DNA of 59,552 bases from Nitrosomonas sp. (GTDB lineage Bacteria > Pseudomonadota > Gammaproteobacteria > Burkholderiales > Nitrosomonadaceae). Below the pieces are notes generated by a model. That model saw nothing but the letters and a program-made list of their open reading frames with translations. It did no database searches and had not been told where the DNA came from. Below, piece after piece: positions 1-12,412 of the stretch. Each line of letters opens with the position of its first letter. Position 1 is the first letter of the stretch. Made by a program: the position numbers and the translations under genes. The stretch is from assembly GCF_020852615.1 (NCBI RefSeq), contig NZ_JADZAJ010000012.1, forward strand, positions 1 through 59,552. Direction: 5' to 3'.

Positions 1-123
1 CCGATCCAGCTTCAACGCATCATAAGTCTCGTCCGGTACCGTCGATATGTCCGCCTGTACCGCCCCGCACAGCATTATCCCCGCGCAGAACAATACCCCC
101 CTTATCCACTCCCCTAATCTCAT
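1..123 (-). CDS. N-terminus of an exported protein of unknown function (partial)
   Basis: The reverse strand is open from an ATG at 123 to the window edge, giving the first 41 residues of a protein whose remainder lies before base 1. A good ribosome binding site (AAAGGAGAG) sits just upstream of the ATG. Residues 9-24 are hydrophobic and end in a VQA-D-like signal peptidase site, so the product is probably exported. The mature start contains [13 protein letters not shown] do not recognise the family. It lies downstream of rpsT on the same strand with about 90 bp between them. Confidence 0.6.
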   Translation of the reverse strand, partial: MRLGEWIRGVLFCAGIMLCGAVQADISTVPDETYDALKLDR

Positions 124-214
124 CTCTCTCTCCTTTGTAGCTATCTTAACAACAACTTTTCAACAACCTTTCCAATCTCTGTTTCCAGAAACTTTGATCT
201 GTAAATCCAGTCTG

Positions 215-478
215 TCAACCCATCGCCTTAACTGCACCGGAAAGACGGCTTTTATGTCTCGATGCCTTATTCTTGTGAATCACTCCCTTACCTGCGATTG
301 TATCGATAACGCTTACTGCTTTTCTGAACACAGCCTCAGCCAGACCTTTGTCACCAGCTGCTACTGCTTTTCTGACGCCTTTAATTGCGGTACGCAGCTT
401 GGACCGCAATCCAAAATTACGCTCCCGCCGCTTGGCGGTTTGTCTCACTCGCTTTTTGGCTTGTGCTGTATTTGCCAT
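215..478 (-). CDS. rpsT: 30S ribosomal protein S20
   Basis: The 87-residue, very basic protein begins [10 protein letters not shown] and has the S20 pattern of long helices rich in Lys and Arg, including [12 protein letters not shown] near the C-terminus. S20 binds 16S rRNA in the body of the small subunit and is a primary assembly protein. Length matches the family (about 86-90 residues). The gene is monocistronic-looking and divergent from acs. In many proteobacteria rpsT lies next to murJ; here murJ is at the other end of the window, about 57 kb away. Confidence 0.97.
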   Translation of the reverse strand: MANTAQAKKRVRQTAKRRERNFGLRSKLRTAIKGVRKAVAAGDKGLAEAVFRKAVSVIDTIAGKGVIHKNKASRHKSRLSGAVKAMG

Positions 479-796
479 ATATTTCCAGTTCTCCGTTAAT
501 TTTTTTAACTATTGCTTCAGTACAAAATATCGAACCGCGCGATTTTACTTTCATTTCACGCTTAATGCAAAAATCGATAACACACCTTCGCTGCACCTAT
601 TTCAGAAAGCGGAAAGCCCCTCGTTGAAAAAATCATACAAACCCGGCCTCAGAAAAAATCAATTTACTCCTGTACAGGTACAGCCAGTGGTCAAATTATT
701 GTTTACATCTCTGATTTTTCATGCTGAGTGTTACAATCGCGCGCTAAATTAAGACTTGGTCAGCAGAACAGGAAACAGAACAGGAAACAGAACAGT
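479..796. other. Divergent intergenic region rpsT / acs
   Basis: These 318 bases separate the divergent rpsT and acs starts, so promoters for both should lie here. I could not pick a convincing -35/-10 pair for either gene. The only clear structure is the short tandem repeat at the acs end (767-795). Overlapping forward reading frames in this stretch have no protein-like features. Confidence 0.5.
767..795 (+). repeat. Tandem 12-bp repeat containing the acs ribosome binding site
   Basis: The unit AACAGGAAACAG occurs twice in full (767-778 and 779-790) and then partly (791-795). Each full copy carries an AGGAAA Shine-Dalgarno-like core. The second copy is 9 bases from the acs ATG at 797 and the first is 21 bases away, so only the second is well placed. 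Confidence 0.85.
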
Positions 797-2764
797 ATGG
801 CTACGATTGAATCAATTTTGCACGAAAACCGGGTGTTTCCGCCCACCGATAAATTTACCCGAAGCGCTAATTTGCCCGGGACAGATGCCTGCGAAGCTCT
901 GCGCCAGGAAGCTGAGCACGATTACGCTGGTTTCTGGGCAAAACTTGCAAAACAGTACATTACCTGGCACAAACCTTTCACCCGTGTTCTTGATGATACC
1001 AGTCCGCCTTTTTACAAGTGGTTCGATGATGGTGAACTGAACATTTCATGGAATTGTCTGGATCGACATCTGACTACCCAGGCCGAAAAAACTGCCATTA
1101 TCTTTGAATCTGACGAAGGCAGGACAACCCGCTGCAGTTATCGTGAACTGCACAGCCGGGTCTGCCGTCTTGCCAACGGATTGAAATCACTTGGTATCCG
1201 CCAGGGTGATCGCATTGTCATCTACATGCCCATGCGAATCGAGGCTGTGGTTGCCATGCAGGCATGTGCGCGTATTGGCGCAATTCACTCGGTTGTGTTC
1301 GGTGGTTTTTCGGCAAAAAGCGTGCACGAACGTATCATCGATGCCGGTGCATCTGCCATCATCACCGCTGATGAACAAACCCGCGGAGGGAAACATCACC
1401 CGTTAAAAGCAACCGTGGATGAAGCATTGGCAATGGATGGCACAACCTCTGTTCACAGCGTCATTGTCTTCCAGCATACGGGAGCTGACATTACCTGGCG
1501 ACCGGAACGGGACTGCTGGTGGCATGACCTCACCGCTCAACAGCCCGATCAGTGCGAACCGGCCTGGGTCAATGCTGAACACCCGTTATTTACGCTGTAT
1601 ACCTCAGGTTCAACCGGAAAACCAAAAGGGGTGCAACATTCCTCAGCCGGCTACCTGCTTGGCACGATAATCAGCATGCAATGGGTATTTGATTACCATC
1701 CGGAAGATATATTCTGGTGTACAGCTGATGTAGGCTGGGTTACCGGACATAGCTACGTTACCTACGGGCCGCTGGCTGTCGGTGCAACCCAGGTGATTTT
1801 TGAAGGAACCCCGACCTACCCTCATGCGGGCCGATTCTGGGAAATCATTCAGAAACACAAGGTCACGACCTTCTACACTGCACCCACCGCCATCCGTTCC
1901 CTGATCAAACTGGGTTCCGACCTGCCCGGGAAATATGATCTTTCCTCGTTGCGCCTGCTTGGTTCGGTGGGTGAACCGATCAACCCGGAAGCATGGATGT
2001 GGTATTACACTGTTGTCGGTCAGTCACGCTGCCCGATAGTCGATACCTGGTGGCAAACTGAAACCGGCTCTCACATGATCGCCCCGATTCCAGGCGCGGT
2101 ACCGGCCAAGCCAGGTTCCTGCACCCTCCCGCTACCCGGTATTTACGCCGCGGTGATAGATGAGACCGGACATCCGGTAGAACAGGGAAAGGGTGGGTTT
2201 CTGGTTATCCAGCGTCCATTCCCTTCAATGCTGCGCACCTTGTGGAATGACCCGGAACGATTCCAGAAAACCTATTTCCCGACAGATATTGCCGGTGGCC
2301 GCTACTACCTCGCAGGTGATTCAGCCCATTGTGACCAGGATGGCTATTTCTGGATCATGGGGCGGATTGATGATGTACTGAATGTTTCCGGTCATCGGCT
2401 CGGCACCATGGAAATCGAATCCGCACTGGTGGCGCATCCTCTGGTTGCAGAAGCGGCTGTTGTCGGAAAACCGCATGAAATCAGGGGAGAAGTAGTTGTG
2501 GCATTCGTTGTATTAAGAGGAAAATTACCTGATGATCAGCAAGCTGCTGAAATTGCTGCAGCTTTACGTGAATGGGTTACCAGCGAAATTGGTGCGATTG
2601 CCCGTCCTGAAGAAATCCGGTTTGGTGAAAATCTGCCTAAAACACGTTCCGGCAAAATCATGCGACGCCTCCTGCGCGCCCTGGCAAAAGGTGAAACTGT
2701 TACGCAGGATATTTCAACATTGGAAAATCCGGTAATCCTTGAACAACTCAGCCAGACTGTATAA
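797..2764 (+). CDS. acs: Acetyl-CoA synthetase (AMP-forming)
   Basis: The 655-residue product matches the usual length of Acs (about 650). It converts acetate, ATP and CoA to acetyl-CoA through acetyl-AMP. Visible signatures are the phosphate-binding loop [12 protein letters not shown], the DTWWQTETG region, the [16 protein letters not shown] hinge, and the C-terminal [11 protein letters not shown] motif whose lysine is the site regulated by acetylation in the family. The frame stays open upstream to 728, but the ATG at 797 gives a normal family N-terminus and has an AGGAAA site 9 bases before it. It is followed after 17 bp by a metallo-beta-lactamase-fold gene on the same strand. Confidence 0.96.
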   Translation: MATIESILHENRVFPPTDKFTRSANLPGTDACEALRQEAEHDYAGFWAKLAKQYITWHKPFTRVLDDTSPPFYKWFDDGELNISWNCLDRHLTTQAEKTAIIFESDEGRTTRCSYRELHSRVCRLANGLKSLGIRQGDRIVIYMPMRIEAVVAMQACARIGAIHSVVFGGFSAKSVHERIIDAGASAIITADEQTRGGKHHPLKATVDEALAMDGTTSVHSVIVFQHTGADITWRPERDCWWHDLTAQQPDQCEPAWVNAEHPLFTLYTSGSTGKPKGVQHSSAGYLLGTIISMQWVFDYHPEDIFWCTADVGWVTGHSYVTYGPLAVGATQVIFEGTPTYPHAGRFWEIIQKHKVTTFYTAPTAIRSLIKLGSDLPGKYDLSSLRLLGSVGEPINPEAWMWYYTVVGQSRCPIVDTWWQTETGSHMIAPIPGAVPAKPGSCTLPLPGIYAAVIDETGHPVEQGKGGFLVIQRPFPSMLRTLWNDPERFQKTYFPTDIAGGRYYLAGDSAHCDQDGYFWIMGRIDDVLNVSGHRLGTMEIESALVAHPLVAEAAVVGKPHEIRGEVVVAFVVLRGKLPDDQQAAEIAAALREWVTSEIGAIARPEEIRFGENLPKTRSGKIMRRLLRALAKGETVTQDISTLENPVILEQLSQTV

Positions 2765-2781
2765 CCGAAACCTCTCTATTT

Positions 2782-3762
2782 ATGGAACAACTCCCAGCCA
2801 TCACTGATTATCCGGACGGGATCAGTGTTATTGATGCACGTTATCATCGTCCGGGCCGTGCTGCCATTCACCTGATCACAGAAGGCGACAAGGCCGCGCT
2901 GGTGGATACCGGCACCCGTTTTTCGGTTCCCGGTACCATGGCAGCACTGGCGCATAAACACATTACTCCCGAACAAATCGAATATATTTTTCTCACCCAC
3001 ATCCACCTTGATCATGCCGGCGGGGCAAGTGAATTCATGCGGCAGCTGCCCAACGCCAGGCTGGTAGTGCACCCGCGGGGAGCATCCCACATGGCCAACC
3101 CAGTGAAGCTGATTGCCGGTGTCATGGCCGTGTACGGTGAATCCGAATTCCGGCGTGTCTACGGTGAAATCCTGCCAATCTCCGCCGAACGTATTATTGA
3201 GGCACCTGATGATACCGTGATCGAACTGAATGGCCGTCCATTACGGCTGCTGGATACGCCCGGGCATGCGCGGCATCACTATTGCATTCACGACGCCCGC
3301 AGTGCATCCATCTTTACTGGCGATACCTTTGGAGTGTCATATCGCGAATTCGATGCCAACGGACTGGAATTTGTTTTTCCGACCACCTCACCGGTACAGT
3401 TTGACCCGGAAGCTGCCCATGTTTCCATCAACCGGCTCATGGCACTACACCCCGAACAGGCATTTCTCACGCATTACGGGCGTATTCGCCACCTTCCACA
3501 TCATGCATCGCAAATGCACACGCTCATCGATGCCTTTGCCGGCATCGCACAGCAAGCTGCAGCAATTCAGGACCGGCAACCCGTCATCATGCAGGCACTG
3601 CAGGATCTGCTCCTGGAACGGCTTGCTGCTCACCGGTGCACCCTCACCCGGGATGCCGCCCTCCCGATATTACAGACTGATATCAGACTCAATGCACAGG
3701 GGCTTGAAATCTGGCTGGAACAAACCCTCAGGCAATCAGAACAAGGGCGAGCTGCAGGCTGA
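2782..3762 (+). CDS. Metallo-beta-lactamase-fold hydrolase
   Basis: This 326-residue protein has the metal-binding motif THIHLDHAGG (His73, His75, Asp77, His78), followed by further fold ligands such as DTPGHARHH and FTGDTFG. The fold covers glyoxalase II-like thioesterases and many other hydrolases. The substrate cannot be told from sequence alone. It starts 17 bp after acs, so it is probably co-transcribed, and a thioester hydrolase role beside an acyl-CoA synthetase would fit, but that is inference. The ribosome binding site is weak. No signal peptide is visible, so it is probably cytoplasmic. Confidence 0.85.
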   Translation: MEQLPAITDYPDGISVIDARYHRPGRAAIHLITEGDKAALVDTGTRFSVPGTMAALAHKHITPEQIEYIFLTHIHLDHAGGASEFMRQLPNARLVVHPRGASHMANPVKLIAGVMAVYGESEFRRVYGEILPISAERIIEAPDDTVIELNGRPLRLLDTPGHARHHYCIHDARSASIFTGDTFGVSYREFDANGLEFVFPTTSPVQFDPEAAHVSINRLMALHPEQAFLTHYGRIRHLPHHASQMHTLIDAFAGIAQQAAAIQDRQPVIMQALQDLLLERLAAHRCTLTRDAALPILQTDIRLNAQGLEIWLEQTLRQSEQGRAAG

Positions 3763-4224
3763 ACATTTCCAGCAGGAGTCTCCACCCGCCTGCTGCACTT
3801 ACCCCCATAATTCCCCTGTAACGGGGCGATGTGCGCAGCGGACGACTCACCCGGCGCATACTTACCGCTGCAGGTCGGGACAGTCGGGCACCCCCGCCTG
3901 AATACCCGCCAGCCACTACCCGGATCATGCTTCACACAGGCCGGCAGCTTGCGGATAAATGGCAGAGACCACCTTGATATTATCTTGATACTATCCCATA
4001 CAATCTTTATCACAGCCAGATTTCCACAGTCGCAGTATTTCTCCGCATGTTCCGGGGAGAGGTCACAGTGTTACCTCCTTTCTCATAAAATCACTGCTGC
4101 AAAGGAAGCCCCCTGATCTCACCCGCTTTCATTCACTGGTTTGCTGTTGCAGGTGCACCGGTTGTTTATCCCGGATACATCCTGTCACATCTGGAGAAAC
4201 TCTGATTATCGGAGCACACACAAC
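3763..4224. other. Intergenic region upstream of the kdp locus
   Basis: These 462 bases contain no convincing gene: the short frames on both strands lack protein-like composition. Visible elements are a small hairpin CCCCTGTAACGGGG (near 3814-3827), and an AT-richer stretch with TTGATA (3974-3979) and TACAAT (3999-4004) separated by 19 bases, a possible but stretched promoter. KdpE targets would be expected between here and kdpA, but I could not identify one with certainty. Confidence 0.5.
3974..4004 (+). promoter_or_regulatory. Weak candidate kdp promoter
   Basis: TTGATA at 3974-3979 and TACAAT at 3999-4004 resemble sigma-70 -35 and -10 boxes but are 19 bases apart, longer than the preferred 17. 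A second TTGATA lies at 3985-3990, too close to serve. The position, about 220 bases before the kdpF-like start, is plausible for the kdp operon. Evidence is motif resemblance only. Confidence 0.25.
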
Positions 4225-4308
4225 TTGCAGGACATCATTTTCATCGGCACCACGGTTGTTTTCTTCGCTGTTACCGTATGGCTCATATTCGTGCTGCAGC
4301 GTCTTTAA
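4225..4308 (+). CDS. kdpF: KdpF-like small membrane peptide of the K+-transporting ATPase
   Basis: A 27-codon frame starts at TTG (4225) and ends with TAA at 4306-4308, 27 bp before kdpA. The peptide is almost one membrane helix: it contains the run FIGTTVVFFAVTVWLIFVL and ends in a basic QRL. KdpF is a single-helix subunit of about 29 residues that stabilises the KdpABC complex and is normally encoded just before kdpA, exactly as here. A GGAG site sits 10 bases before the TTG. The gene is below normal ORF cut-offs and would usually be missed. Size, hydrophobicity and position support the call; sequence identity is weak evidence at this length. Confidence 0.7.
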   Translation: MQDIIFIGTTVVFFAVTVWLIFVLQRL

Positions 4309-4335
4309 ACAGCTCATTTTTCAGGGATCCGTTTC

Positions 4336-6042
4336 ATGGAACTCGATATTTCCGGTTTTACCGCTGTACTTGTAACAATGACCGGATTGGCCATCATCAT
4401 GGGACACCGGCTGGCCAAACTGTTTGAAGATGAACAGCACCTGGCACCGGAACGCCTGAGCTATCGCGTGCTGGGTGTGGACCCGGCCGAGCGCATGGGC
4501 TGTGCCCGCTACAGTCTGGCACTGCTGCTGTCCAACGCCGCCATGATGGCGCTGGGCTATGTGCTCCTGCGCCTGCAGGGCTGGCTGCCGCTGAACGAGC
4601 CGGGCAACACGGCGCAGGCACCGGATCTCGCTTTCAACACGGCTGCTTCCTTTATCACCAATACCAACTGGCAGGCCTATGCGGGTGAAAGCAGCCTGTC
4701 CAACGCCACGCAGATGACAGCCATCACCTTTCTGATGTTCTGCAGCGCCACAACAGGCGTGGCGGCGGCGGGCGGCTTCATCCGGGCGCTCGCGCGTACC
4801 AGCAGCCAGGACATGGGCAACTACTGGGTGGATTTCATGCGTGTGCTCTGGCGCGTAATGCTGCCGCTGTGCTTCATCATGGCGCTAATCTGTGTATGGC
4901 AGGGCATACCGCAGACGCTGTCCAGTCAGGCCGTGGCCACCACCCTGGAAGGCGCGCGCCAGCAGATCATGCTGGGGCCGGTGGCGAGCTTCGAGACCAT
5001 CAAGCACATCGGGACCAACGGTGGCGGTTTTTTTAACACCAACGCTGCGCACCCGTTCGAGAACCCGACACCACTGACGAATGTGCTGCACATCCTGTCG
5101 ATGCTGCTGATTCCCTCGGCACTGACGGTGACCTTTGGCCTGATGCTGGCCAGAAAAAAACAGGGCTGGGTGTTCTTCGGCACCTTTGTGGTGATGTTCA
5201 TCGGTTTTCTGGTTCTGGTGTATGGCGCCGAACAGGCCGGCAACCCTCTGCTGGCCCGGGCCGGCGCTGATCAGCAACAATCGGCCACACAGAGCGGCGG
5301 CAACATGGAGGGTAAGGAGCTGCGCTTCGGCATTGCCGATACCGCCCTGTTTATTACCACCACCACCGCAGCGACGACGGGATCGGTCAACGCCATGCAC
5401 GACTCACTTACGCCCATGGGCGGCCTGGTGCCGCTGGCGCAGATGATGCTCAACTGCGTGTTCGGCGGCGATGGCACGGGCTTCATTAACCTGATTCAGT
5501 ACGCCATCCTCACGGTGTTCCTGGCCGGCATGATGATTGGCCGTACACCTGAATTTCTAGGAAAAAAGATCGAAGCACGCGAGATCAGGCTGGTGATACT
5601 TGCGGTGCTGGCACATCCGGCATCTATCCTGGGTTTCACCGCACTGGCCTGTCTGTGGCCGGATACGGCAGCCAGCCTCAATAACCACGGCCCGCATGGC
5701 TTCTCGGAAGTGCTCTACGCCTACGCCTCAGGGACTGCCAATAATGGATCGGCCTTTGCGGGCTTCAACGCCAGCACACCGTTTTTCAACACCACGATTG
5801 GTCTGGCCATGCTCATCGGCCGCTATTTCACGCTGCTGCCCATGCTGGCCGCCGCCGGTTCTCTGGCTGCCAGGAAGACGGTGACAGCCGGCCCTGGCAC
5901 TTTTCCCACCGCTACCCCACTGTTCATGGGGCTGCTGATATTCGTCGCACTGGCAGCAGGTGGCCTGACCTTCCTGCCCGCACTGACCCTGGGGCCGCTG
6001 GTTGAGCACCTGCAAATGCTGGGCGGCCACCTTTATCCCTGA
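4336..6042 (+). CDS. kdpA: K+-transporting ATPase, K+-channel-like subunit A
   Basis: The 568-residue, polytopic product is the potassium-binding and translocating subunit of the Kdp P-type ATPase (E. coli KdpA has 557 residues). Visible family motifs include [33 protein letters not shown] and [11 protein letters not shown], the pore-loop segments that form the selectivity filter. An AGGGA site precedes the ATG. It follows the kdpF-like gene by 27 bp and is followed by kdpC rather than kdpB. Base composition looks distinctly G+C-rich compared with acs or lysS nearby. Confidence 0.97.
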   Translation: MELDISGFTAVLVTMTGLAIIMGHRLAKLFEDEQHLAPERLSYRVLGVDPAERMGCARYSLALLLSNAAMMALGYVLLRLQGWLPLNEPGNTAQAPDLAFNTAASFITNTNWQAYAGESSLSNATQMTAITFLMFCSATTGVAAAGGFIRALARTSSQDMGNYWVDFMRVLWRVMLPLCFIMALICVWQGIPQTLSSQAVATTLEGARQQIMLGPVASFETIKHIGTNGGGFFNTNAAHPFENPTPLTNVLHILSMLLIPSALTVTFGLMLARKKQGWVFFGTFVVMFIGFLVLVYGAEQAGNPLLARAGADQQQSATQSGGNMEGKELRFGIADTALFITTTTAATTGSVNAMHDSLTPMGGLVPLAQMMLNCVFGGDGTGFINLIQYAILTVFLAGMMIGRTPEFLGKKIEAREIRLVILAVLAHPASILGFTALACLWPDTAASLNNHGPHGFSEVLYAYASGTANNGSAFAGFNASTPFFNTTIGLAMLIGRYFTLLPMLAAAGSLAARKTVTAGPGTFPTATPLFMGLLIFVALAAGGLTFLPALTLGPLVEHLQMLGGHLYP

Positions 6043-6056
6043 ATGGATCGAGAAAA

Positions 6057-6722
6057 ATGCGCACCTTGAACCACTTGAATCCATCTCCTGCTGCAACCGC
6101 TATTCCAGGTTCACCGCTCAAAGGTTTGTCCGGCCCCTGCGTGCGCGGCGCCTTGTTCGTCGCCCTGCTGACCGGCATGGTGTATCCACTGGCCATTACG
6201 GGTGTGGCACAGCTGCTGTTTGCATACCAGGCCAATGGCAGCCTGATCGCTGACAACCAGGGCATCGTTGGCTCCGGACTGATCGGACAGGCGTTTACCT
6301 CGCCGCGCTATTTCCACCCCCGTCCCAGTGCTACGATACCTGGCCCCTACAATGCGGGTGCATCCGCCGGCAGTAATCTGGGACCGACAAACCAGACCCT
6401 GATCGATAACGTCAAACAGCGTGCCACAGCCTACCGGCAGGCTAACGGGCTGGCAGTTAATGCATTGGTGCCGGTGGATGCCGTAACGGCTTCCGCCTCC
6501 GGACTCGATCCACACATCTCGGTGGCCAATGCCACGCTGCAAGCGGCTCGTGTTGCACAAGCGCGCGGCCTGGCACCCGGATCAGTACAGCAACTGCTGG
6601 TGCAGCATACCGAAGGGCGCGTATTCGGTATATTCGGCGAGCCGCGCGTTAACGTGCTATGCCTGAATCTGGCGCTGGATGCGCTGAAGCCATCCATTCC
6701 CTCAATGACATCCTGTCCCTGA
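6057..6722 (+). CDS. kdpC: K+-transporting ATPase subunit C
   Basis: The 221-residue product has one N-terminal membrane helix ([20 protein letters not shown]) and a periplasmic domain with the KdpC signatures [37 protein letters not shown] and [11 protein letters not shown]. KdpC is the assembly and ATP-affinity subunit of the complex. Its position between kdpA and kdpB is unusual, since the common order is kdpF-A-B-C. It starts 14 bp after kdpA, with only a weak ribosome binding site, suggesting translational coupling. Confidence 0.96.
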   Translation: MRTLNHLNPSPAATAIPGSPLKGLSGPCVRGALFVALLTGMVYPLAITGVAQLLFAYQANGSLIADNQGIVGSGLIGQAFTSPRYFHPRPSATIPGPYNAGASAGSNLGPTNQTLIDNVKQRATAYRQANGLAVNALVPVDAVTASASGLDPHISVANATLQAARVAQARGLAPGSVQQLLVQHTEGRVFGIFGEPRVNVLCLNLALDALKPSIPSMTSCP

Positions 6723-6741
6723 TCCGAAAGCGGGAGGAACC

Positions 6742-8847
<2,106 letters not shown>

Positions 8848-8891
8848 AAAACAATGGCAATATTGACCAGCATCAACCCGCCCAAAGTGTC

Positions 8892-11669
8892 ATGAGACCA
8901 GTAATTATGCCTGCTCCGGTTCTGCCGCCAGATGAACGCCCCGATCCCGACAGGCTGTTGCAGCAAGTGCAACAGGAGGAAGAACAGGCAAAGCACGGGC
9001 GCCTGAAAATTTTCTTTGGCGCATCAGCGGGAGTAGGTAAAACTTACGCCATGCTGTCAGCAGCACGTACCACACAGGCACAAGGCGTACCACTGGCAGT
9101 CGGTCTGGTGGAAACACATGGCCGTCCGGAAACGGCGGCACTGCTCGCCGGCCTGCCCCTGTTACCGCTGAAAGCTACACCTCATCGCGGACATACACTC
9201 AGGGAATTCGATCTTGATGCTGCACTGGCCTTCGGTGCAGCACATGCAGATGGCCCTGAACCACCGTTAGTGCTGCTGGATGAACTGGCACACAGCAACG
9301 TACCCGGTTCACGTCACCCCAAACGCTGGCAGGATGTGGAGGAACTGCTCGCCTCCGGCATCGACGTATGGAGCACAATGAACGTACAGCATCTCGAAAG
9401 TCTGAACGATATCGTTGGCGGCATTACCGGCATTCGCATACGGGAGACGGTACCCGACACTTTATTTGATGCCGCCGGGGAAGTCGTAATGGTCGATTTG
9501 CCACCAGATGAATTACTGGCACGCCTGGCAGCGGGCAAGGTCTATATCCCGACACAGGCCAGGCATGCAGCCGCCAATTTCTTTCGTAAAGGGAATCTGA
9601 TTGCACTGCGCGAGCTGGCGCTGCGCCGCACAGCCGATCGGGTTGATGTGCAGATGCAGCACTGGCGCCTGAGCACCGGCACTGGCGCAACAAATCGGCC
9701 TGTATGGTCAACACGCGATGCATTGCTGGCATGTATCGGTCCCGGATCAGGTGGCGAAATGATCGTACGCAGTGCGGCGCGGCTGGCGGCCTCATCCAAT
9801 CTGCGCTGGCATGCGGTGTTTGTTGATACGCCATCCATACGGCATGCAAGTGACCGTACACGTGAGCAGGCACTGCACGCACTCAGGCTGGCGCAGGAAT
9901 TGGGTGCCACCACAGCTACGCCCGCAGGCACCGAGGTTATCGAAGTACTGGTGCGCTACGCGCGTGAACATAATCTCTCACGCCTGGTACTGGGCCGGCG
10001 CCCGGGTTTGCGACGCTGGAGACTGACATTCACTGAACGCCTGGCGGATCAAACCCCGGATATGGATGTACTCCAGGTGCCGCTGCCGAAAGAAACCCGG
10101 GGAAGTTCATACTGGCGCCAATGGATGGCTGGTGCCGCTTCCATCCGGTGGGCAGGTTACGTCGTGGCAACAATGGTCTGCGGTATGATGGCACTGCTGG
10201 CAACCTCGTTACATGGCGTGCTGGAGCTTACCAATATCGTCATGCTGTTTTTGCTCACGGTAGTTGGCATAGCACTGCGCTATGGGCGCGGGCCAGCTGT
10301 TCTGGCTGCGTTTCTGGGAGTGGCGATATCCGATTTCCTGTTCACTCCACCACTTTTATCACTGCAAGTGAGCGATGCGCAGTATCTGATTACCTTCGCC
10401 GTCATGCTGGCAGTCGCGCTGGTAATCGGGCAGCTTACCGCCAGTCTGCGGGCACAGGCCAATGCCGCCGGCGAGCGGGAACGGCGCATACACAGGCTCT
10501 ATCAGATGTCGCGTGATCTGTCTGCAACACTGCTGGCCGGTCAGGTGGCCGAAATCAGTGCGAACTTCATCACGGCTGAATTTGCTGCCAAATCAGCTCT
10601 GCTGGTGGTCGGTGATAATAATCAATTGCAGGCACTGCCCGGGGCCGATGCTGATGTTGATATGGCAGTGGCGCAATGGTGTTTCAGTAAGGGGGAGGCA
10701 GCCGGCCGCGGTACCCATACTCTGCCCTCCTGCACCTGTCTGATGTTACCGCTGAAGGCGCCCATGCGCCTGCGCGGTGTACTGGCTGTGCAGCCGCCAC
10801 AAACCGGGTTACTGACGCCTGAACAGCGTCAGCTGCTGGATACCTGTGCTTCACTGCTGGCAATCTCACTCGAACGTATCCATTACATTGACGTGGCACG
10901 CGAAAGCACGGTAGAAATAGAATCGGAACGGCTGCGCAATTCATTGCTGTCAGCCATTTCGCATGATCTGCGCACACCACTGGCATCACTGGTGGGACTG
11001 GCCGATACACTGAATCTGCTATCGCCACCACTGACAGGTCCGCAGGCCGAGATAGCCGGTGCTATCCATCAGTCCGCCCTGCGCATGAGCATGCTGGTCA
11101 ATAATCTGCTGGACATGGCACGACTGGAGTCCGGCAGGATTCAGCTGCGTCGTGAATGGCAGCCGCTGGAAGAAGTCGTGGGAAGCGCGCTTGCCGCCTG
11201 CGACCCGATATTGAGCACGCATCCTGTCGAAGTGCGGCTGGCCGGAAATTTACCGCTTTTGCATCTGGATGCCGCACTGTTTGAACGTGTGCTGGTCAAT
11301 CTGCTGGAAAATGCGACCAAATACACCCCGGCAGGTACGGCCATCCATATCGGGGCAAAAGTGCTGGATGACGATGTACACATTACGATCGATGATGAAG
11401 GCCCTGGTTTACCTGTCGGAAATGAAGAATCCGTATTCGGAAAATTTGAGCGTGGCGGCAGGGAAACCACCCTCCCCGGTGTCGGACTGGGCCTGGCAAT
11501 TTGTCGCGCCATCGTTCAGGCACACGACGGCAGGATCCGGGGGGAAAACCGGGTTGAACAGGGACATGTGACGGGAGCCCGGTTCATTATTATTTTGCCG
11601 CGGGGAAATCCGCCGCAGGATGATGGCAGCCAGATCCACGCGGCCCTCCCGGACAAGGACAATTCATGA
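8892..11669 (+). CDS. kdpD: Sensor histidine kinase of the Kdp two-component system
   Basis: The 925-residue product has the KdpD architecture: an N-terminal KdpD domain with Walker A GASAGVGKT (43-51) and the DELAHSN box, a universal-stress-like domain, four closely spaced membrane helices around residues 415-525, a GAF-like region, and a histidine kinase core with SHDLRTPL (phosphoacceptor His691) and ATPase motifs DEGPGLP and GVGLGLAIC. It senses low K+ or turgor and phosphorylates KdpE. It begins 44 bp after kdpB and overlaps kdpE by 4 bp (ATGA), so the whole locus is probably one transcript. A second ATG at 8907 is a possible alternative start. Confidence 0.96.
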   Translation: MRPVIMPAPVLPPDERPDPDRLLQQVQQEEEQAKHGRLKIFFGASAGVGKTYAMLSAARTTQAQGVPLAVGLVETHGRPETAALLAGLPLLPLKATPHRGHTLREFDLDAALAFGAAHADGPEPPLVLLDELAHSNVPGSRHPKRWQDVEELLASGIDVWSTMNVQHLESLNDIVGGITGIRIRETVPDTLFDAAGEVVMVDLPPDELLARLAAGKVYIPTQARHAAANFFRKGNLIALRELALRRTADRVDVQMQHWRLSTGTGATNRPVWSTRDALLACIGPGSGGEMIVRSAARLAASSNLRWHAVFVDTPSIRHASDRTREQALHALRLAQELGATTATPAGTEVIEVLVRYAREHNLSRLVLGRRPGLRRWRLTFTERLADQTPDMDVLQVPLPKETRGSSYWRQWMAGAASIRWAGYVVATMVCGMMALLATSLHGVLELTNIVMLFLLTVVGIALRYGRGPAVLAAFLGVAISDFLFTPPLLSLQVSDAQYLITFAVMLAVALVIGQLTASLRAQANAAGERERRIHRLYQMSRDLSATLLAGQVAEISANFITAEFAAKSALLVVGDNNQLQALPGADADVDMAVAQWCFSKGEAAGRGTHTLPSCTCLMLPLKAPMRLRGVLAVQPPQTGLLTPEQRQLLDTCASLLAISLERIHYIDVARESTVEIESERLRNSLLSAISHDLRTPLASLVGLADTLNLLSPPLTGPQAEIAGAIHQSALRMSMLVNNLLDMARLESGRIQLRREWQPLEEVVGSALAACDPILSTHPVEVRLAGNLPLLHLDAALFERVLVNLLENATKYTPAGTAIHIGAKVLDDDVHITIDDEGPGLPVGNEESVFGKFERGGRETTLPGVGLGLAICRAIVQAHDGRIRGENRVEQGHVTGARFIIILPRGNPPQDDGSQIHAALPDKDNS

Positions 11670-12355
11670 ACGAAGTGCGCATTCTGATCATCGAGGATGA
11701 AGCGGATATTCGCCGTTTTATCCGCCTGGCACTGGCCAGTGAAGGCTATGAAGTATTCGAGGCAGCCACTCTGCAGCGCGGTCTGATTGAAGCAGGTACG
11801 CGCCGCCCGGATATTCTGGTGCTGGATCTGGGAATGCCCGATGGTGATGGTGTGGATCTGATCCGTGATTTACGTACCTGGTCGGCCATGCCTGTTATCG
11901 TACTTTCAGCACGCAGCCATGAGGCAGACAAGATTACAGCGCTGGATACGGGTGCGGATGATTACCTGGTCAAACCATTCGGTGCAGGCGAGTTGCTGGC
12001 GCGCGTGCGTGCCCAGCTGCGCCGGCAGCATATCCGGATACAACCGGGCGAATCGCCGGTTACCTTTGGTGACATCAGTATTGACCTTGCCAGACGCAGT
12101 GTCTGCCGCGCTGGTGAGGTGCTGCATCTGACACCTATCGAATATCGCCTGCTGACCCACCTGATCAGCCATCCCGAGTGCGTACTTACTCACAGACAAC
12201 TGCTGCACGCTGTCTGGGGTCCGGGCCATATGGAAGATACGCACTATGTCCGGGTACATATGGCCAATCTGCGCAAGAAGATCGAGACTGACCCTTCACG
12301 CCCGCGTCATCTGCTGACGGAAACGGGCATCGGCTACCGTTTTTGCGGATTGTAA
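11666..12355 (+). CDS. kdpE: KDP operon response regulator
   Basis: The 229-residue product is an OmpR-class regulator: a receiver domain with acidic IIEDE, phosphoacceptor Asp54 in LDLGMPDG and the conserved Lys in VKPF, followed by a winged-helix DNA-binding domain ending HYVRVHMANLRKKIE and TETGIGYRF. When phosphorylated by KdpD it activates kdp transcription. The start overlaps the kdpD stop by 4 bp, giving translational coupling. No clear terminator follows. Confidence 0.96.
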   Translation: MNEVRILIIEDEADIRRFIRLALASEGYEVFEAATLQRGLIEAGTRRPDILVLDLGMPDGDGVDLIRDLRTWSAMPVIVLSARSHEADKITALDTGADDYLVKPFGAGELLARVRAQLRRQHIRIQPGESPVTFGDISIDLARRSVCRAGEVLHLTPIEYRLLTHLISHPECVLTHRQLLHAVWGPGHMEDTHYVRVHMANLRKKIETDPSRPRHLLTETGIGYRFCGL

Positions 12356-12412
12356 AATCGTACTGGCAAGCCCCCCCGGGTATACACCAGGAAATATCTG
12401 CTTTATAAAACG

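Noticed and set aside
767..795. CRISPR-like repeat
   Set aside because: The copies are contiguous 12-bp units without spacers.
3763..4224. Riboswitch or small gene ahead of kdp
   Set aside because: GC-rich short stems are present, but no known riboswitch core or coding pattern could be matched.
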